Made by a program: the position numbers and the translations under genes. The notes beneath the pieces were generated by a model that searched no databases, had not been told where the DNA came from, and was given only the letters and a program-made list of their open reading frames with translations. This document shows, piece after piece, positions 26,469-35,879 of a stretch of DNA of 64,000 bases (position 1 is its first letter; each line of letters begins with the position of its first letter). The stretch is taken from the NCBI GenBank assembly GCA_049520215.1, contig JBEKPZ010000013.1, positions 7,432 through 71,431 on the forward strand. Direction: 5' to 3'. This DNA comes from Bog-159 sp049520215. GTDB lineage: Bacteria; Acidobacteriota; Terriglobia; Bryobacterales; Bryobacteraceae.

Positions 26469-27233
26469 GTGAATAAGCTGCTATACGCCACAGTTGGAGC
26501 CGCCTGCCTCGTCGCCGCCGGCTGTTCGAAGAAAGTTGCCATGAAGCCGGCGCCCCCACCCGCGGTATAACAGGCTAAAGCGAGCGTCCCGGATAGACCC
26601 GTGATCTCGCTGTTTGCCGCTTCGCCCGGAACCATCGACAAAGGCGGCCAGGCAACCCTGCGTTGGGCCGTGGAACACGCCGACAACGTGCAGATCGCTC
26701 CGGCGTTGGGACAGGTACAGGAGTCCGGGAGCCGCGAAATCTTTCCCAGCGCCGACACCGTTTACACATTGACGGCCACCGGGCCGGGCGGAACTGCATC
26801 CGCCAGGGCCAGTATCGGCATCCTCGTACACACAGCATCCACAAGAATGCCGGATCAGGCGACCAGGAATCAGATCCAGGAGTTGCTCAACCGCATTCAG
26901 GACGCTTACTTCGACTACAACAAGCACAGTCTTCGCCCGGACGCGGAGCAGGCCCTGGTGGCGGACGCCAAAACCCTCGGCGAAATCCTGAAGGACTATC
27001 CGGACTATAAGCTCACCGTGCAGGGCCATTGCGATGAGCGCGGATCGGAAGAATATAACCTGGCCCTCGGCGATGAGCGCGCCACTCAAGCCAAGGACTA
27101 TCTGCCCTCCCTGGGTGTTCCGGGCGCGCAACTGAAGACCATCAGCTACGGCAAAGAGAGACAGGTCTGCAGCGAGCACGACGAAGCGTGCTGGCAGAAG
27201 AACCGCCGCGCGCACATCACGCAAGAGCAGTAA
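26469..27233 (+). pseudogene. pal: Pal-like peptidoglycan-associated lipoprotein interrupted by an in-frame stop
   Basis: GTG 26469 follows a strong ccaggaggg site and encodes a lipoprotein signal with lipobox (LLYATVGAACLVAAGCSKK). After 33 codons, in the proline-rich linker, TAA occurs at 26568-26570. The same frame then stays open to 27233 and encodes an Ig-like domain (FAASPGTIDKGGQATLRW) and a complete OmpA/Pal domain (FDYNKHSLRPDAEQAL, VQGHCDERGSEEYNLALG, TISYGKERQVC, ACWQKNRRAH). A CAA-to-TAA change would explain it. Reinitiation at GTG 26601 would give the periplasmic domain without any export signal. Pal normally anchors the outer membrane through Tol-Pal. Either a second pal exists elsewhere, or the stop is read through or a sequencing error. 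Confidence 0.75.
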
Positions 27234-27309
27234 ACCGGACTTCGCCCCGCGGGTAAATGAAACGCCGCGGCGACGCAGTGCGTCCGATCTGGCAGCGGAG
27301 GGTAGCCGT

Positions 27310-28554
27310 ATGTCTCTACGTGGCGCTTCGTTCGCGTGCCGATTTTGGGCAGCTCTGATGCTCGCCTCTTTGTCTACAGCCATGGCTGCCGCACCGGCCA
27401 TCCTCGTTATCGGTTCGGATCAGTCCTTGGTGACAACCTTCACGCTGTCGCCCGACAACGCGGATCTGCTGTGGTTTTTCGATAACACACCGCTGTTGAC
27501 GTCCGGCCAGCCCTCGATCACAGGCCAGCTTTTCGACAATGGCAACCTCCTGGGGACGCTCACTCAAGTGCAAACCGTGGATCTCGAAATGGTCTTCGAG
27601 TCGCTTTCGAGTCAGTATGCCGACACTGGCGACGCGACGGTGCCTGCCCGGGTAGACTTCGGCAGTTTGAACAAAGGAACCGCTACAGGGTGCCTGATCG
27701 TCACCGTGACCGGAGGCTCGATCAGCCTCAGTGTCGGCGATATCGTCTCCTACGACGGTCTCAGCGCCAGCCCGGATAGCTTTACCCCTCTAGGAGACCT
27801 GACCGTCACAAACAGGGCCCTCACTGGCGGTTCGACGCCTCCGGCGCTATCGATCGCGAGCAGCGGCATCGTGAACGCGGCCAGCTATGGCGCGGGTGCG
27901 GGCCTGTCTCCCGGGAGCATCGCCTCGATCTTCGGAGCGTTCGCTCAGATCTGCCCGGCGGGCAGTGAGAGCGTCCCGCTTCCCATCAGCCTCTCGGGAC
28001 TTTCCATGCAGTCGGGCAGCTTGCAATCGCCTTTGTTCTACGCCTCGGCAGGCCAAGTGAACCTGCAGATTCCCTGGGAACTGGCAGGCCAGACCCAGAC
28101 CACTTTGGTCCCGACGCTCAATGGCCAGGCTGGCGCCGGGCAAACCTTCAGCCTTGCGCCATCTTCGCCAGGAATCTTCTCTATGAATTCCCAGGGTACC
28201 GGCCAAGGCGCGATCCTGGATTCCTCCTATCGCCTGGTGGACTCCACGAACCCGGCAACACCCGGCACGACCGTCATCCTGATCTACGGTACGGGTCTCG
28301 GACAAGTTACCAACCAGCCTCCGACCGGTTCACCTGCCCTAAGCAGTCCGCTCTCAGAGACGCCCACGAAGCCGACGGTGACCATAGGTGGAGTGCCCGC
28401 TAGTGTGATGTTCTCCGGGCTCGCCCCAGGCTTCGTGGGCTTGTACCAGGTGAACGCCCAAGTGCCCGCCGGTACGCCCGCCGGACCTTCGGCGCCCGTC
28501 GTCGTTTCGATGGGCGGAGTCGACTCAAACACAGTCACGATTGCCGTGCAGTAA
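27310..28554 (+). CDS. Secreted protein with TIGR03437 C-terminal domain
   Basis: The product is 414 aa. A signal peptide (WAALMLASLSTAMAAAP) precedes a beta-rich N-terminal domain. From about residue 180 the protein reads IVNAASYGAGAGLSPGSIAS, PLFYASAGQVNLQIPWEL, VILIYGTGLGQV and LYQVNAQVPAGTPAG, the full pattern of the TIGR03437 domain that is strikingly expanded in Solibacter. The domain's function is unknown; it is usually C-terminal in exported proteins. A gga-rich ribosome site precedes ATG. Its 3' end overlaps the converging transporter gene by 20 bases. Confidence 0.88.
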   Translation: MSLRGASFACRFWAALMLASLSTAMAAAPAILVIGSDQSLVTTFTLSPDNADLLWFFDNTPLLTSGQPSITGQLFDNGNLLGTLTQVQTVDLEMVFESLSSQYADTGDATVPARVDFGSLNKGTATGCLIVTVTGGSISLSVGDIVSYDGLSASPDSFTPLGDLTVTNRALTGGSTPPALSIASSGIVNAASYGAGAGLSPGSIASIFGAFAQICPAGSESVPLPISLSGLSMQSGSLQSPLFYASAGQVNLQIPWELAGQTQTTLVPTLNGQAGAGQTFSLAPSSPGIFSMNSQGTGQGAILDSSYRLVDSTNPATPGTTVILIYGTGLGQVTNQPPTGSPALSSPLSETPTKPTVTIGGVPASVMFSGLAPGFVGLYQVNAQVPAGTPAGPSAPVVVSMGGVDSNTVTIAVQ

Positions 28555-29863
28555 CCGGCATCGCCACCGTCCGCGGCTCGATGCCAGCTTTGGCCAGCAC
28601 GGCGTAAACCACGAAGCCCGCCACGAAGCTATACAGCACGGCCGGCTGCACGTAAGTCTTCAGCGACTCGGAAATCGGCAGGAACGGCAGTATCCCGACC
28701 ACGAAGCCCACCGCCCACGCCAGATATCCGGCCCAGTTGATGCCTGCGCGCGGACCTGCCCAACGCTTGCCCGAGAGCAGATAGTCCGCCGCCATGGCCC
28801 CGCAAATCGGACCGAACGACGCGCCCACGATGGTGAAGAAGCCGATCAGGTTTTGGGCCACGCCGGTCACCGCCAGCACGATGGACACGGTCACCCCCGC
28901 CATGGTGGACGAGACGCGCGGCACGCCCGGTATCATCGTCGAGAAGCTATTGCCGGCGATGAAGGCGCAGAAGCAGGCGGGCGCCACCGAGGCGATGGTA
29001 AACAGCGCAAACATGGCAGTGGCCAGCAGGCCGCCGATAGACCGGATCACGTCGTCATACCCCAGCCCCGGAAGCTTGTACAATGTGCTGGCGCCGGCCA
29101 CTGACAGCAGCGGCAATCCGGCCGCAAATACGATCGCCAACGTGATGCCGGTAAGCCCGCCCATGCGCACGTCTTTTGCGTTGCGGCTGTTCATCCCGAA
29201 ATCCGCGCCCGCCGCGCCCGCCGTGGCGAAGAAGCCGATAATGATCTGAATCAGCAGCGTGAAAGCCACGAACGGCTGCGGATCGGCCGGCACGTATGCT
29301 GCAATGCCCGAGCTGGTTCGAAAGAACACCAGCAGCACCATGGCGGCGGGAATCACAATGAGGTAGCGCGAAAGCTTGGCCACGTATTGAATCCCCATCA
29401 CGCCGATGTAGGCCATCCCGTATCCCCAGAGGATGCCGATGGCGATGAAGGGCAGGCTTCCGGGCCCGGCCTTGGATCCCACCGTGTTCAAAATGAACTG
29501 CGTCGAAATGGCCGTATTCACCGCGAACCAGCCGACCTGCAGCAATCCCATCAGCAGGCCGGGCATGACGTAGCCGCCCGCCGTGCCGAAAGTCGAACTG
29601 CCGACCACGTACAGCGGATAGCCCGTCTTCATGCCTAACATCGCCGGCGCGTAATAGTAAAGCGCGCAGCTCAGCAGCCCGGCAACTACGATGGCGGCGA
29701 TGCACAGGCCCAGACCGGCGTGCGGGATGGTGTCCCTGGCGATCGAGAGGTAAAAGGCGATCCACAGAAAAATCCCCGCGTAGCTGGGCGCGGTATTGGC
29801 ATACCACGGACCGCGGTTCGACGCGGGATTCGGTACGGCTTTGGAAATGTAATCGGGCAGCAT
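28535..29863 (-). CDS. NCS1/purine-cytosine permease-like transporter
   Basis: The product is 442 aa with about 12 membrane helices. Helix 1 region (WYANTAPSYAGIFLWIAFYL) and helix 3 (YPLYVVGSSTFGTAGGYVMPG, cut here in the middle of the family pattern) are typical of CodB-like members of the nucleobase:cation symporter-1 family. GADFGMNSRNAKDV is also as in cytosine permeases. It likely imports a nucleobase or related compound with a cation. ATG 29863 was chosen because sequence upstream of it, though open, has no permease features and crosses a low-complexity tract. Confidence 0.85.
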   Translation of the reverse strand: MLPDYISKAVPNPASNRGPWYANTAPSYAGIFLWIAFYLSIARDTIPHAGLGLCIAAIVVAGLLSCALYYYAPAMLGMKTGYPLYVVGSSTFGTAGGYVMPGLLMGLLQVGWFAVNTAISTQFILNTVGSKAGPGSLPFIAIGILWGYGMAYIGVMGIQYVAKLSRYLIVIPAAMVLLVFFRTSSGIAAYVPADPQPFVAFTLLIQIIIGFFATAGAAGADFGMNSRNAKDVRMGGLTGITLAIVFAAGLPLLSVAGASTLYKLPGLGYDDVIRSIGGLLATAMFALFTIASVAPACFCAFIAGNSFSTMIPGVPRVSSTMAGVTVSIVLAVTGVAQNLIGFFTIVGASFGPICGAMAADYLLSGKRWAGPRAGINWAGYLAWAVGFVVGILPFLPISESLKTYVQPAVLYSFVAGFVVYAVLAKAGIEPRTVAMPVTARQS

Positions 29864-30047
29864 GGCCACTCCTTTTCGGAAGCCGCAGTATACTACGAGG
29901 CGGGTGGAAGGCGGGTGCGGGTGTTGCGCGGTGGGTGTGGGCTGCCAGCTTCGGCGCTCACGCGAGGACGTTTGCGGAAAAAGGGTCGAGGCATGCTCGG
30001 CCCCACTTGCGAGCAGTATAATGTGACTAACGAAAGGCGGTGCTTGC
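29864..30047. other. Divergent intergenic region
   Basis: A G-rich low-complexity run (ggcgggtggaaggcgggtgc) lies around 29898-29940. Promoters for the permease and the TPR gene must lie here; none is clear. Confidence 0.35.
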
Positions 30048-31256
30048 ATGCGGGGGAGCAGCCCGGCACGAAGTTTCGCGAGCCTGACGGTGGGGTTCGC
30101 CCTTTCCTCCCAATGCATATGGGCGCAGGGGCCAATGGGATCAGGCCAGCTACCCCCTACCTCGGTCATAGCGGCGAGGACGTGGGGGACGGGATCTCTG
30201 AGTGGGAGCATCTATTTGACAGGCCGCGTCATGTTGGACGACGGCACGCCGCTCTCCGGGCCGGTGACCATCGAGCGCGTCTGCAGCGGGGCGCCGCGGG
30301 TGCAAGGCTACACGGATCAAAAAGGGCGGTTCAGTTTTCAGATCGGCCAGAAGGCCGGAGTCACGCCGGACGCCAGCGAAGATTCGTCCGGCAGGCCGGG
30401 CACGCCTCGCCCGAACGACATGCCGGTTGGGGTGGGCCCGCAGCGCTCGCAGTCCACCACCGCCGCTACACAGAACACGCTTGCCAACTGCGATCTACGC
30501 GCGGCGCTGGCGGGTTTTCGCTCGGATACCGTCTCGCTGGGGGCGCTCCGTTTGCTCGACGATCCGAACGTCGGCACGATCCTGTTGCACCGTTTGGCCA
30601 ATGTGGAAGGTACGGCGATCAGCCTCAAAAGTGTGCAGGCTCCTAAGGAGGCCCGCCGGGCGTATGACAAGGCACTGCAAGAACTCCGGAAGAACCAACC
30701 GGCGCAAGCCGCCAAGGAACTCCGGAAGGCTGTGGAGATTTATCCGGAATACGCGGCGGCGTGGTACGAACTGGGCCGGATCGAGGAGCGGGGTGCGGAT
30801 ATCGCGCAGGCGCGCAAATCGTTCGCCACCGCGATCGCCGCGGATGCCAAGTTCATCAGCCCGTATTTGAGCATGGCCGAACTGGAGGCCAAGGCGGAAA
30901 ACTGGGCCGAACTGGCTAATATCACCAGCACGCTGCTAAGACTGGACGCGGTGGACTACCCGGTCGCGTATTTCTACAACGCCGCAGCCAATCTGAACGT
31001 AGGCCAAATCGATACGGCGGAAAAGAGCGCCCGCGCCGGGGAGAAGCTGGATACGGCACACCAATATCCCGCGCTGGAACGCGTGCTGGCGATGATCCTG
31101 GAGCGAAAGAAGGATTATGCCGGCGCGGCGGCGCACCTGCGCAGCTACCTGATGCTGGCGCCGGATGCGGAGGATGCCGCGCGGACAAAAAAGGATCTGG
31201 CCGATTTGGAGCGGCTAACGGGCGCCAACGCGCAGGCCAGCGCGGCGCACGAATGA
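30048..31256 (+). CDS. Secreted TPR-repeat protein
   Basis: The product is 402 aa. An export signal is likely (RSFASLTVGFALSSQCIWAQ). Residues about 55-190 form a beta domain resembling a carboxypeptidase-regulatory-like fold (GRVMLDDGTPLSGPVTIERV, QGYTDQKGRFSFQIGQ). From about 200, at least five TPR units follow (AYDKALQELRKNQPAQAAKE, YPEYAAAWYELGRIEER, AEKSARAGEKLDTAHQYPAL). It is probably periplasmic and involved in protein contacts; no enzyme motif was seen. Confidence 0.82.
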   Translation: MRGSSPARSFASLTVGFALSSQCIWAQGPMGSGQLPPTSVIAARTWGTGSLSGSIYLTGRVMLDDGTPLSGPVTIERVCSGAPRVQGYTDQKGRFSFQIGQKAGVTPDASEDSSGRPGTPRPNDMPVGVGPQRSQSTTAATQNTLANCDLRAALAGFRSDTVSLGALRLLDDPNVGTILLHRLANVEGTAISLKSVQAPKEARRAYDKALQELRKNQPAQAAKELRKAVEIYPEYAAAWYELGRIEERGADIAQARKSFATAIAADAKFISPYLSMAELEAKAENWAELANITSTLLRLDAVDYPVAYFYNAAANLNVGQIDTAEKSARAGEKLDTAHQYPALERVLAMILERKKDYAGAAAHLRSYLMLAPDAEDAARTKKDLADLERLTGANAQASAAHE

Positions 31257-31272
31257 CCATTGCGGCGGGATC

Positions 31273-31373
31273 TTGTGGGGCGGGCAATTTTGCCCGCAGC
31301 CGGCTTTTAGCCGGCCCTGGCCGCCTGGAAAGGCGGCTGCGGCCAAGATTGGCCGCCCCACATCAGCCCAAGA
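31273..31373 (+). repeat. Large palindromic repeat, complete copy
   Basis: Nested inverted repeats: gtggggcgggcaattttgcccgc, gccggcttttagccggc, gccgcctggaaaggcggc, and ggccaagattggcc ending gccccaca. The outer gtggggcgg and ccgccccac also pair. It matches 45085-45178 closely. Confidence 0.85.
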
Positions 31374-31475
31374 TGCGCCGCGCAGCGCGATACAAATCCC
31401 CATATTCCGCGTCCAACAATCGCGCTATAGTGGTTTTGACATCGGCGGAATTCCATAACCACCACGGATCCCCCC

Positions 31476-32273
31476 ATGAACTGCATCGCGCCCCTCGCCA
31501 TCCTCGTCGTTTTCGCAACCGCAGCCAACGCCCAGACAGCCCAGGCCCCGCACGTGCAGGACGGCGGCGCGACTGCCTACACGCGCGACGGCGGCGTATC
31601 CGAGGTTCTGCAAAGCATCTACATCCCGCCGCTGCTCAATGCGCCGTTCTCTGCGATGGTCCACACCGAGTGGACGCGTCCCATGTCCGGTGGCGGCAAC
31701 TTTACCTTCGTCAACCAGCGCCAGGTGGCCCGCGACGGCCGCGGACGTATCTACGAAGAGCGCTGGCTGCTGGCGCCCAAAGGCAGCGAAGACCACTCGC
31801 GCATGAACGTCATCCAGATCGCCGACCCCAACGCGCACACACTCTATAACTGCTTTACTCTGCAAACGCCCCATCGCTGCGTCCTCCAGACGTTTGCCGA
31901 AGCCGCCGTAAAGTCCTACAAGCCGGCTGTATTCCAGAGCGGCCCATTGCCCAACAACGCGGGCGAACGCGTACATGAGGACCTCGGCGCCCGCACCATC
32001 TCCGGAATCGAAACCGTCGGCACGCGCGACACCAGCAAACTGAATGCCGGCGTCATGGGCAGCGACCAGCCGTTCTCCACCTGGCGCGAGTTCTGGCAAG
32101 CCCCACAGATCGGCGTCAATCTCTACTCTGAGGTCGTTAACCCCTCAGTCGGCAAGCAGGTTTTCACGCTCACCGATGTCAACCTCGCCGAACCCGACCC
32201 CAAGCTCTTCGAGTTGCCCGAAGGCTTCGATGTCGTCGATCGCCGCAAGCCGGTCGCGCAGCACCCGGAGTAA
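31476..32273 (+). CDS. Secreted conserved hypothetical protein
   Basis: The product is 265 aa with a signal peptide (CIAPLAILVVFATAANAQ). Mature features include PFSAMVHTEWTRPMSGGGNF, RDGRGRIYEERWLLAP, TGIETVGTRDT-like SGIETVGTRDTSKLN, and a C-terminal TDVNLAEPDPKLFELPEGFD. I recognise the overall layout from a family of exported acidobacterial proteins of unknown role, probably beta-rich like outer membrane lipoprotein carriers, which is a guess. It has no close operon partner. Confidence 0.7.
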   Translation: MNCIAPLAILVVFATAANAQTAQAPHVQDGGATAYTRDGGVSEVLQSIYIPPLLNAPFSAMVHTEWTRPMSGGGNFTFVNQRQVARDGRGRIYEERWLLAPKGSEDHSRMNVIQIADPNAHTLYNCFTLQTPHRCVLQTFAEAAVKSYKPAVFQSGPLPNNAGERVHEDLGARTISGIETVGTRDTSKLNAGVMGSDQPFSTWREFWQAPQIGVNLYSEVVNPSVGKQVFTLTDVNLAEPDPKLFELPEGFDVVDRRKPVAQHPE

Positions 32274-32591
32274 GCCAAGCCGCTTCCAAGTGAGCTCGAC
32301 CTTTGCGGCTGAGTTCGCAACACCGAAGACGGAGATGTGGAAGTGGTGGCGTCCGGCAGCGAACCGACTTGGCCGAGTTGCGCCCAAGCCTTCGGCGCGG
32401 CCCGCGGGGCATCCTGTGTCGCGAACGGCTTCCGATCGTGCCTGACCAACGCCGCTGAAGGCACGACGAGACCCGGCTCCGGCTCGTGCGTACCGCAACC
32501 TGAGTGGTGGTAACTTTGGGGCAGATGTTTATCATCTTCTACTATGACGATAGCGGCTCTGAGGATCTCACGGGAGGGTAACGTCCGCCCA
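32274..32591. other. Intergenic region, nothing recognised
   Basis: No gene with family support on either strand. The open frame of the next gene extends back to 32544 but carries no features there. Confidence 0.4.
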
Positions 32592-35087
32592 ATGACACCG
32601 GCCAAAACAAGGAGCACGCCGGGCGAACACGCCTGGCTGGCGTCTCTGGTCCCTTGGTCCGCGTCTTCCGCCAGGTTTGTTGCGTTCTTCGCAGCATCCA
32701 TTGCGGTGCCACTGGCGATCGCGCAGGCGCCAGCTCTTTCTCCCGTCTCCGCGACGGGGCCGGCCGCCCGGCCGGCGAAGGTAAACCCGAAAGACGGTTT
32801 AACCTACCTCCTGATCCCGCCAGGGCGGTTCATCATGGGCTGCTCACCAGGGGACGAGGAGTGCTTTGACGAGGAGAAAAGGTCACACGAAGTAACGTTA
32901 ACCTCGGGCTTCTGGATGGGCCAGACGGACGTGACCCAGGAGGCCTACCAGCGCGTGATGGGGCGGAATCCGAGTCATTTTAAGGGCGCAAGCTTACCGG
33001 TGGATTCGGTAAGTTGGTCTGAAGCCCAAGAATATTGCCAGAAGGTGGGGGCGCGGCTGCCGACGGAAGCGGAGTGGGAATATGCGGCCCGGGGAAGCAA
33101 TCCGTCCAGCCGGAACGGCCCACTGGGAGACATCGGATGGCACCGCGGCAATAGCCGAAGTAAGACCCACGCGGTGGCGCAGAAGAAGGCGAATCCATAC
33201 GGGCTCTACGATATGCTCGGAAACGTCTGGCAATGGACCGCGGATTGGTATGGGGATTACGCATTCACGCCGGCGAGCGATCCGACAGGACCAGGCGGCG
33301 GAACAGGGCGCGCGTTGCGCGGTGGTTCTTGGGCCGACAATTCGAGATTTCTGCGTGAATCGGAGCGTGAGGGGGCCTTACCTGGCGACCGTTACGACGT
33401 GATCGGGTTCCGGTGTGTGAGTGCCTTTGTTCCAGGGGACCGGGATCTGTCGGCGGGGTTTGTTCCCGAGGACCGAGCTGTGCCCGCCGGCGGCGCCAGC
33501 GAGTCGGTCGACTTCACATATCCACCGGACTTTTCATGGAAGGCTTCGAGCAGCGCGGACTGGATTACGTTCACCGGGCCAACGTCAGGAGTTGGCAAGG
33601 GGACGCTTCGCTATCAGGTTGCGTCCAACGCGGGGCCCGACCGCGCCGCCACCATCACGGTTGCCGGCTCTTCCTTCACGGTGGAGCAGGGGGCGGGTTC
33701 AATCCCAGGGCTGAGCTTCATCGGTTGCATGCCCCACGTCGCCGCCGGGCAGGATTGGAAGACGACGTTCACGCTGGTCGACAAGGATAGCGCGCCGGCT
33801 CAGGTCCGCCTGAGTCTTATCGGGGACTCTGGTAGTCCGCTCAAATTGCCTGTCACCTTTCCGCAACTGCTTTCAACCCGGGGACCGCTCATCGGGGCAT
33901 CGCTGGACCGAACGCTTTCCTCCAACGCTTTGTTGATTATTGACACAGCAGGTGCGCAAACCGGGCCGATTCAGGCGGGCTCGGCGCAATTGGCCGCGAC
34001 TGGTTCGGTGGACGGGTTCGCGATCCTCCATTTGATTCCCGGAGGGCAGGAAACCGCAGTGCCGCTCGAAACCCGCAATGCGGGGTCCCATCTACTGGCA
34101 TTCGACAACACCGGTGGAGTAGGGCTGAGCGTGGCCCTTGCCAACACCTCCGCGCAGGCCGCCAACGTTGGGGTAGTGATTCGCGATGCTACCGGCGCGC
34201 AGATTGGAACCGGCTCCCTCGCCCTGGAGAGCGGCGGCCATACTGCGTTCCTCTTATCCACCGAGTACCCGGTGACCGCGAACAAGCAGGGCACCATCGA
34301 GTTTGACACTCCGCCAGGCGGCCGGATCGGTGCGTTGGGCATCCGTACCACGCCGCTAGGGACGACTCACACGCTCACCGCCATTCCAGCGCTGGCCAAC
34401 ATCGGAACCGGCGGCGGTTCGATCCCGCACACCGCTACGGGAAACGGCTGGCAATCCACGTTCGTGCTGATCAACACGGGTAAAAGCGCAGCGCGAGCCA
34501 GCCTCGCCTTCTTCGACGATAGAGGGAACCCGCTCTCACTGCCGATAGAGTTTCCGCAGTTGGGGGGCGCGGCCTCTGTGGTTTCCTCCGTGAATCAAAC
34601 TCTGGCGGCAGGAGCGACTCTGCTGGTCGAGAGCGCGGCGCCGTTAACCAATCCGGCGCCAACGATTGGTTCGGCGCAGCTCTCCACCGATGGCAACGTC
34701 GGCGGGTTTGAGATCTTGCGTTACAATCCGAGCGGGCAGGAAGCGGTTGTACCCATTGAGAGCCGCAACGCCAAAGCCTACCTGCTCGCCTTCGACAATA
34801 GCAACGGGACCGCCACCGGCGTCGCGATTAACAGCACCTCAACGCAAGCGGCGAGTATCCCGGTGGTGGTTCGCGACGACACAGGCGCGCAAATCGCAAC
34901 TGACACGATTCCCTTGGCGGCGAATGGGCACCTGGCGTTTACGCTGGCGGTGGACAAATATCCGGCGACCGCGAACATCCGCGGTACCATCGAGTTCGAT
35001 ACGCCCGCAGGCGCTCGGATCGGCGTGCTAGGCATCCGTATGCCCGTTGCGCACACCTTTACTACCTTGCCGCCATTAGTAAAGTAA
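32592..35087 (+). CDS. Secreted FGE/SUMF1-like protein with BACON and duplicated beta domains
   Basis: The product is 831 aa. A signal-type helix (FVAFFAASIAVPLAIAQ) is followed by an FGE-sulfatase (SUMF1, C-lectin fold) domain at about 65-275: YLLIPPGRFIMGCSPGDEEC, PVDSVSWSEAQEYCQ, RLPTEAEWEYAARG, GLYDMLGNVWQWTADW, RALRGGSW. The paired catalytic cysteines of true formylglycine-generating enzymes are absent, so it probably binds rather than modifies. A BACON-like module (FSWKASSSADWITFTGPTSG) lies near 305-365. Two related beta domains follow (about 370-600 and 603-831), sharing EFDTPxGxRIGxLGIR and WxxTFxLxxxxxxxAxxxL patterns. ATG 32592 starts the signal region. Confidence 0.85.
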   Translation: MTPAKTRSTPGEHAWLASLVPWSASSARFVAFFAASIAVPLAIAQAPALSPVSATGPAARPAKVNPKDGLTYLLIPPGRFIMGCSPGDEECFDEEKRSHEVTLTSGFWMGQTDVTQEAYQRVMGRNPSHFKGASLPVDSVSWSEAQEYCQKVGARLPTEAEWEYAARGSNPSSRNGPLGDIGWHRGNSRSKTHAVAQKKANPYGLYDMLGNVWQWTADWYGDYAFTPASDPTGPGGGTGRALRGGSWADNSRFLRESEREGALPGDRYDVIGFRCVSAFVPGDRDLSAGFVPEDRAVPAGGASESVDFTYPPDFSWKASSSADWITFTGPTSGVGKGTLRYQVASNAGPDRAATITVAGSSFTVEQGAGSIPGLSFIGCMPHVAAGQDWKTTFTLVDKDSAPAQVRLSLIGDSGSPLKLPVTFPQLLSTRGPLIGASLDRTLSSNALLIIDTAGAQTGPIQAGSAQLAATGSVDGFAILHLIPGGQETAVPLETRNAGSHLLAFDNTGGVGLSVALANTSAQAANVGVVIRDATGAQIGTGSLALESGGHTAFLLSTEYPVTANKQGTIEFDTPPGGRIGALGIRTTPLGTTHTLTAIPALANIGTGGGSIPHTATGNGWQSTFVLINTGKSAARASLAFFDDRGNPLSLPIEFPQLGGAASVVSSVNQTLAAGATLLVESAAPLTNPAPTIGSAQLSTDGNVGGFEILRYNPSGQEAVVPIESRNAKAYLLAFDNSNGTATGVAINSTSTQAASIPVVVRDDTGAQIATDTIPLAANGHLAFTLAVDKYPATANIRGTIEFDTPAGARIGVLGIRMPVAHTFTTLPPLVK

Positions 35088-35140
35088 ATGGCGTAACCCG
35101 AAAAAGACAGACGTTTCCTGCCAACCGGCACCACACCGGC

Positions 35141-35245
35141 CTGTGGGGCGGGCAATTTTGCCCCGGGGTCCCCCCTGGGGGCGGCTTTCAGCCGGCCCGA
35201 GCCGCCTAAAAAAGGCGGCTGCGGCCAAGATTGGCCGCCCCGCAA
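35141..35245 (+). repeat. Large palindromic repeat, complete variant copy
   Basis: Same plan as 31273-31373, with an added ccccggggtcccccctgggg inset and cgcctaaaaaaggcggc loop. It ends in ggccgccccgcaaagcgg, leading straight into the mobile-gene leader. Confidence 0.8.
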
Positions 35246-35357
35246 AGCGGCAAGGCGCAAACTCAAATGGCGTTTCCGAAGAAGTACCTTGGTTGATGTT
35301 CCAAATCACCATGCACCAGGAGGAAACGCCATGAAACAGTTTATCGCTAAGTTTGAA
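35246..35357 (+). mobile_element. Truncated 5' end of the MKQFIAKFE element, copy 2
   Basis: The leader, aggagg site and first nine codons (ATG 35331) are the same as at 21142. Identity stops at 35357, where unrelated sequence from a sensor gene begins. Only the 5' end of the element is left. Confidence 0.75.
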
Positions 35358-35872
35358 ATCGCCCGTTGCGATAACGCGTCAGATCTTTCCAGTACAGCCC
35401 CATCCAGATGTCCCCTGCGCGATCTTCAGCATAAACGGCCTGTGTTCCGAGTGGCTTGCCGCCTTGGTCGTTTCTGAATCTCCGGATGACGCCGGTCGCC
35501 CGCGTCCACAGGTCCACATCGTCCGCGCCGAGCACTGCGATCCACACATCACCGCGGGAATCTTCATACATCCCGTAGATCGTCTTCCCGGATAAACCGT
35601 CGCGCTCGGTGAAGATGTGCTCCGGTAAAGTTCGCGCCAGGTCTTTGAGATCGTGCACGATTGGATATCCGCAAAGCCCTTCGTCGGTTGCCACCCACCA
35701 GGCGCCGGTATGGTCCTGAAAGTGAATCTGGCCGGCGCCCCAGGTGAAGTTCGCCACTTGCCGCGGCATTCGTGGAATGACCGCGGAAAAGCGCTCGCCA
35801 TCAAATACATTCAGATACCGGAAGCGAGGATCGCCGGTCACTGCGATAAGATGGCCGGCGCGATCCTCGAGT
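35358..35872 (-). pseudogene. Fragment of a two-component-regulator propeller (Reg_prop) sensor
   Basis: The minus strand encodes about 170 residues with propeller-blade motifs DHTGAWWVATDEGLCGY, EDSRGDVWIAVLG and EDRAGDIWMGLYWKDL, the Reg_prop repeats of large hybrid sensor kinases. Both ends are broken: upstream it meets a phage primase fragment near 35872, downstream it runs into the copied element end, which supplies its stop codon. No signal peptide, Y_Y_Y or kinase domain remains. Confidence 0.65.
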
Positions 35873-35879
35873 TTCGCGC

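Noticed and set aside
32592..33420. Active formylglycine-generating enzyme
   Set aside because: The fold is right but the paired catalytic Cys are not present and no sulfatase gene is nearby.
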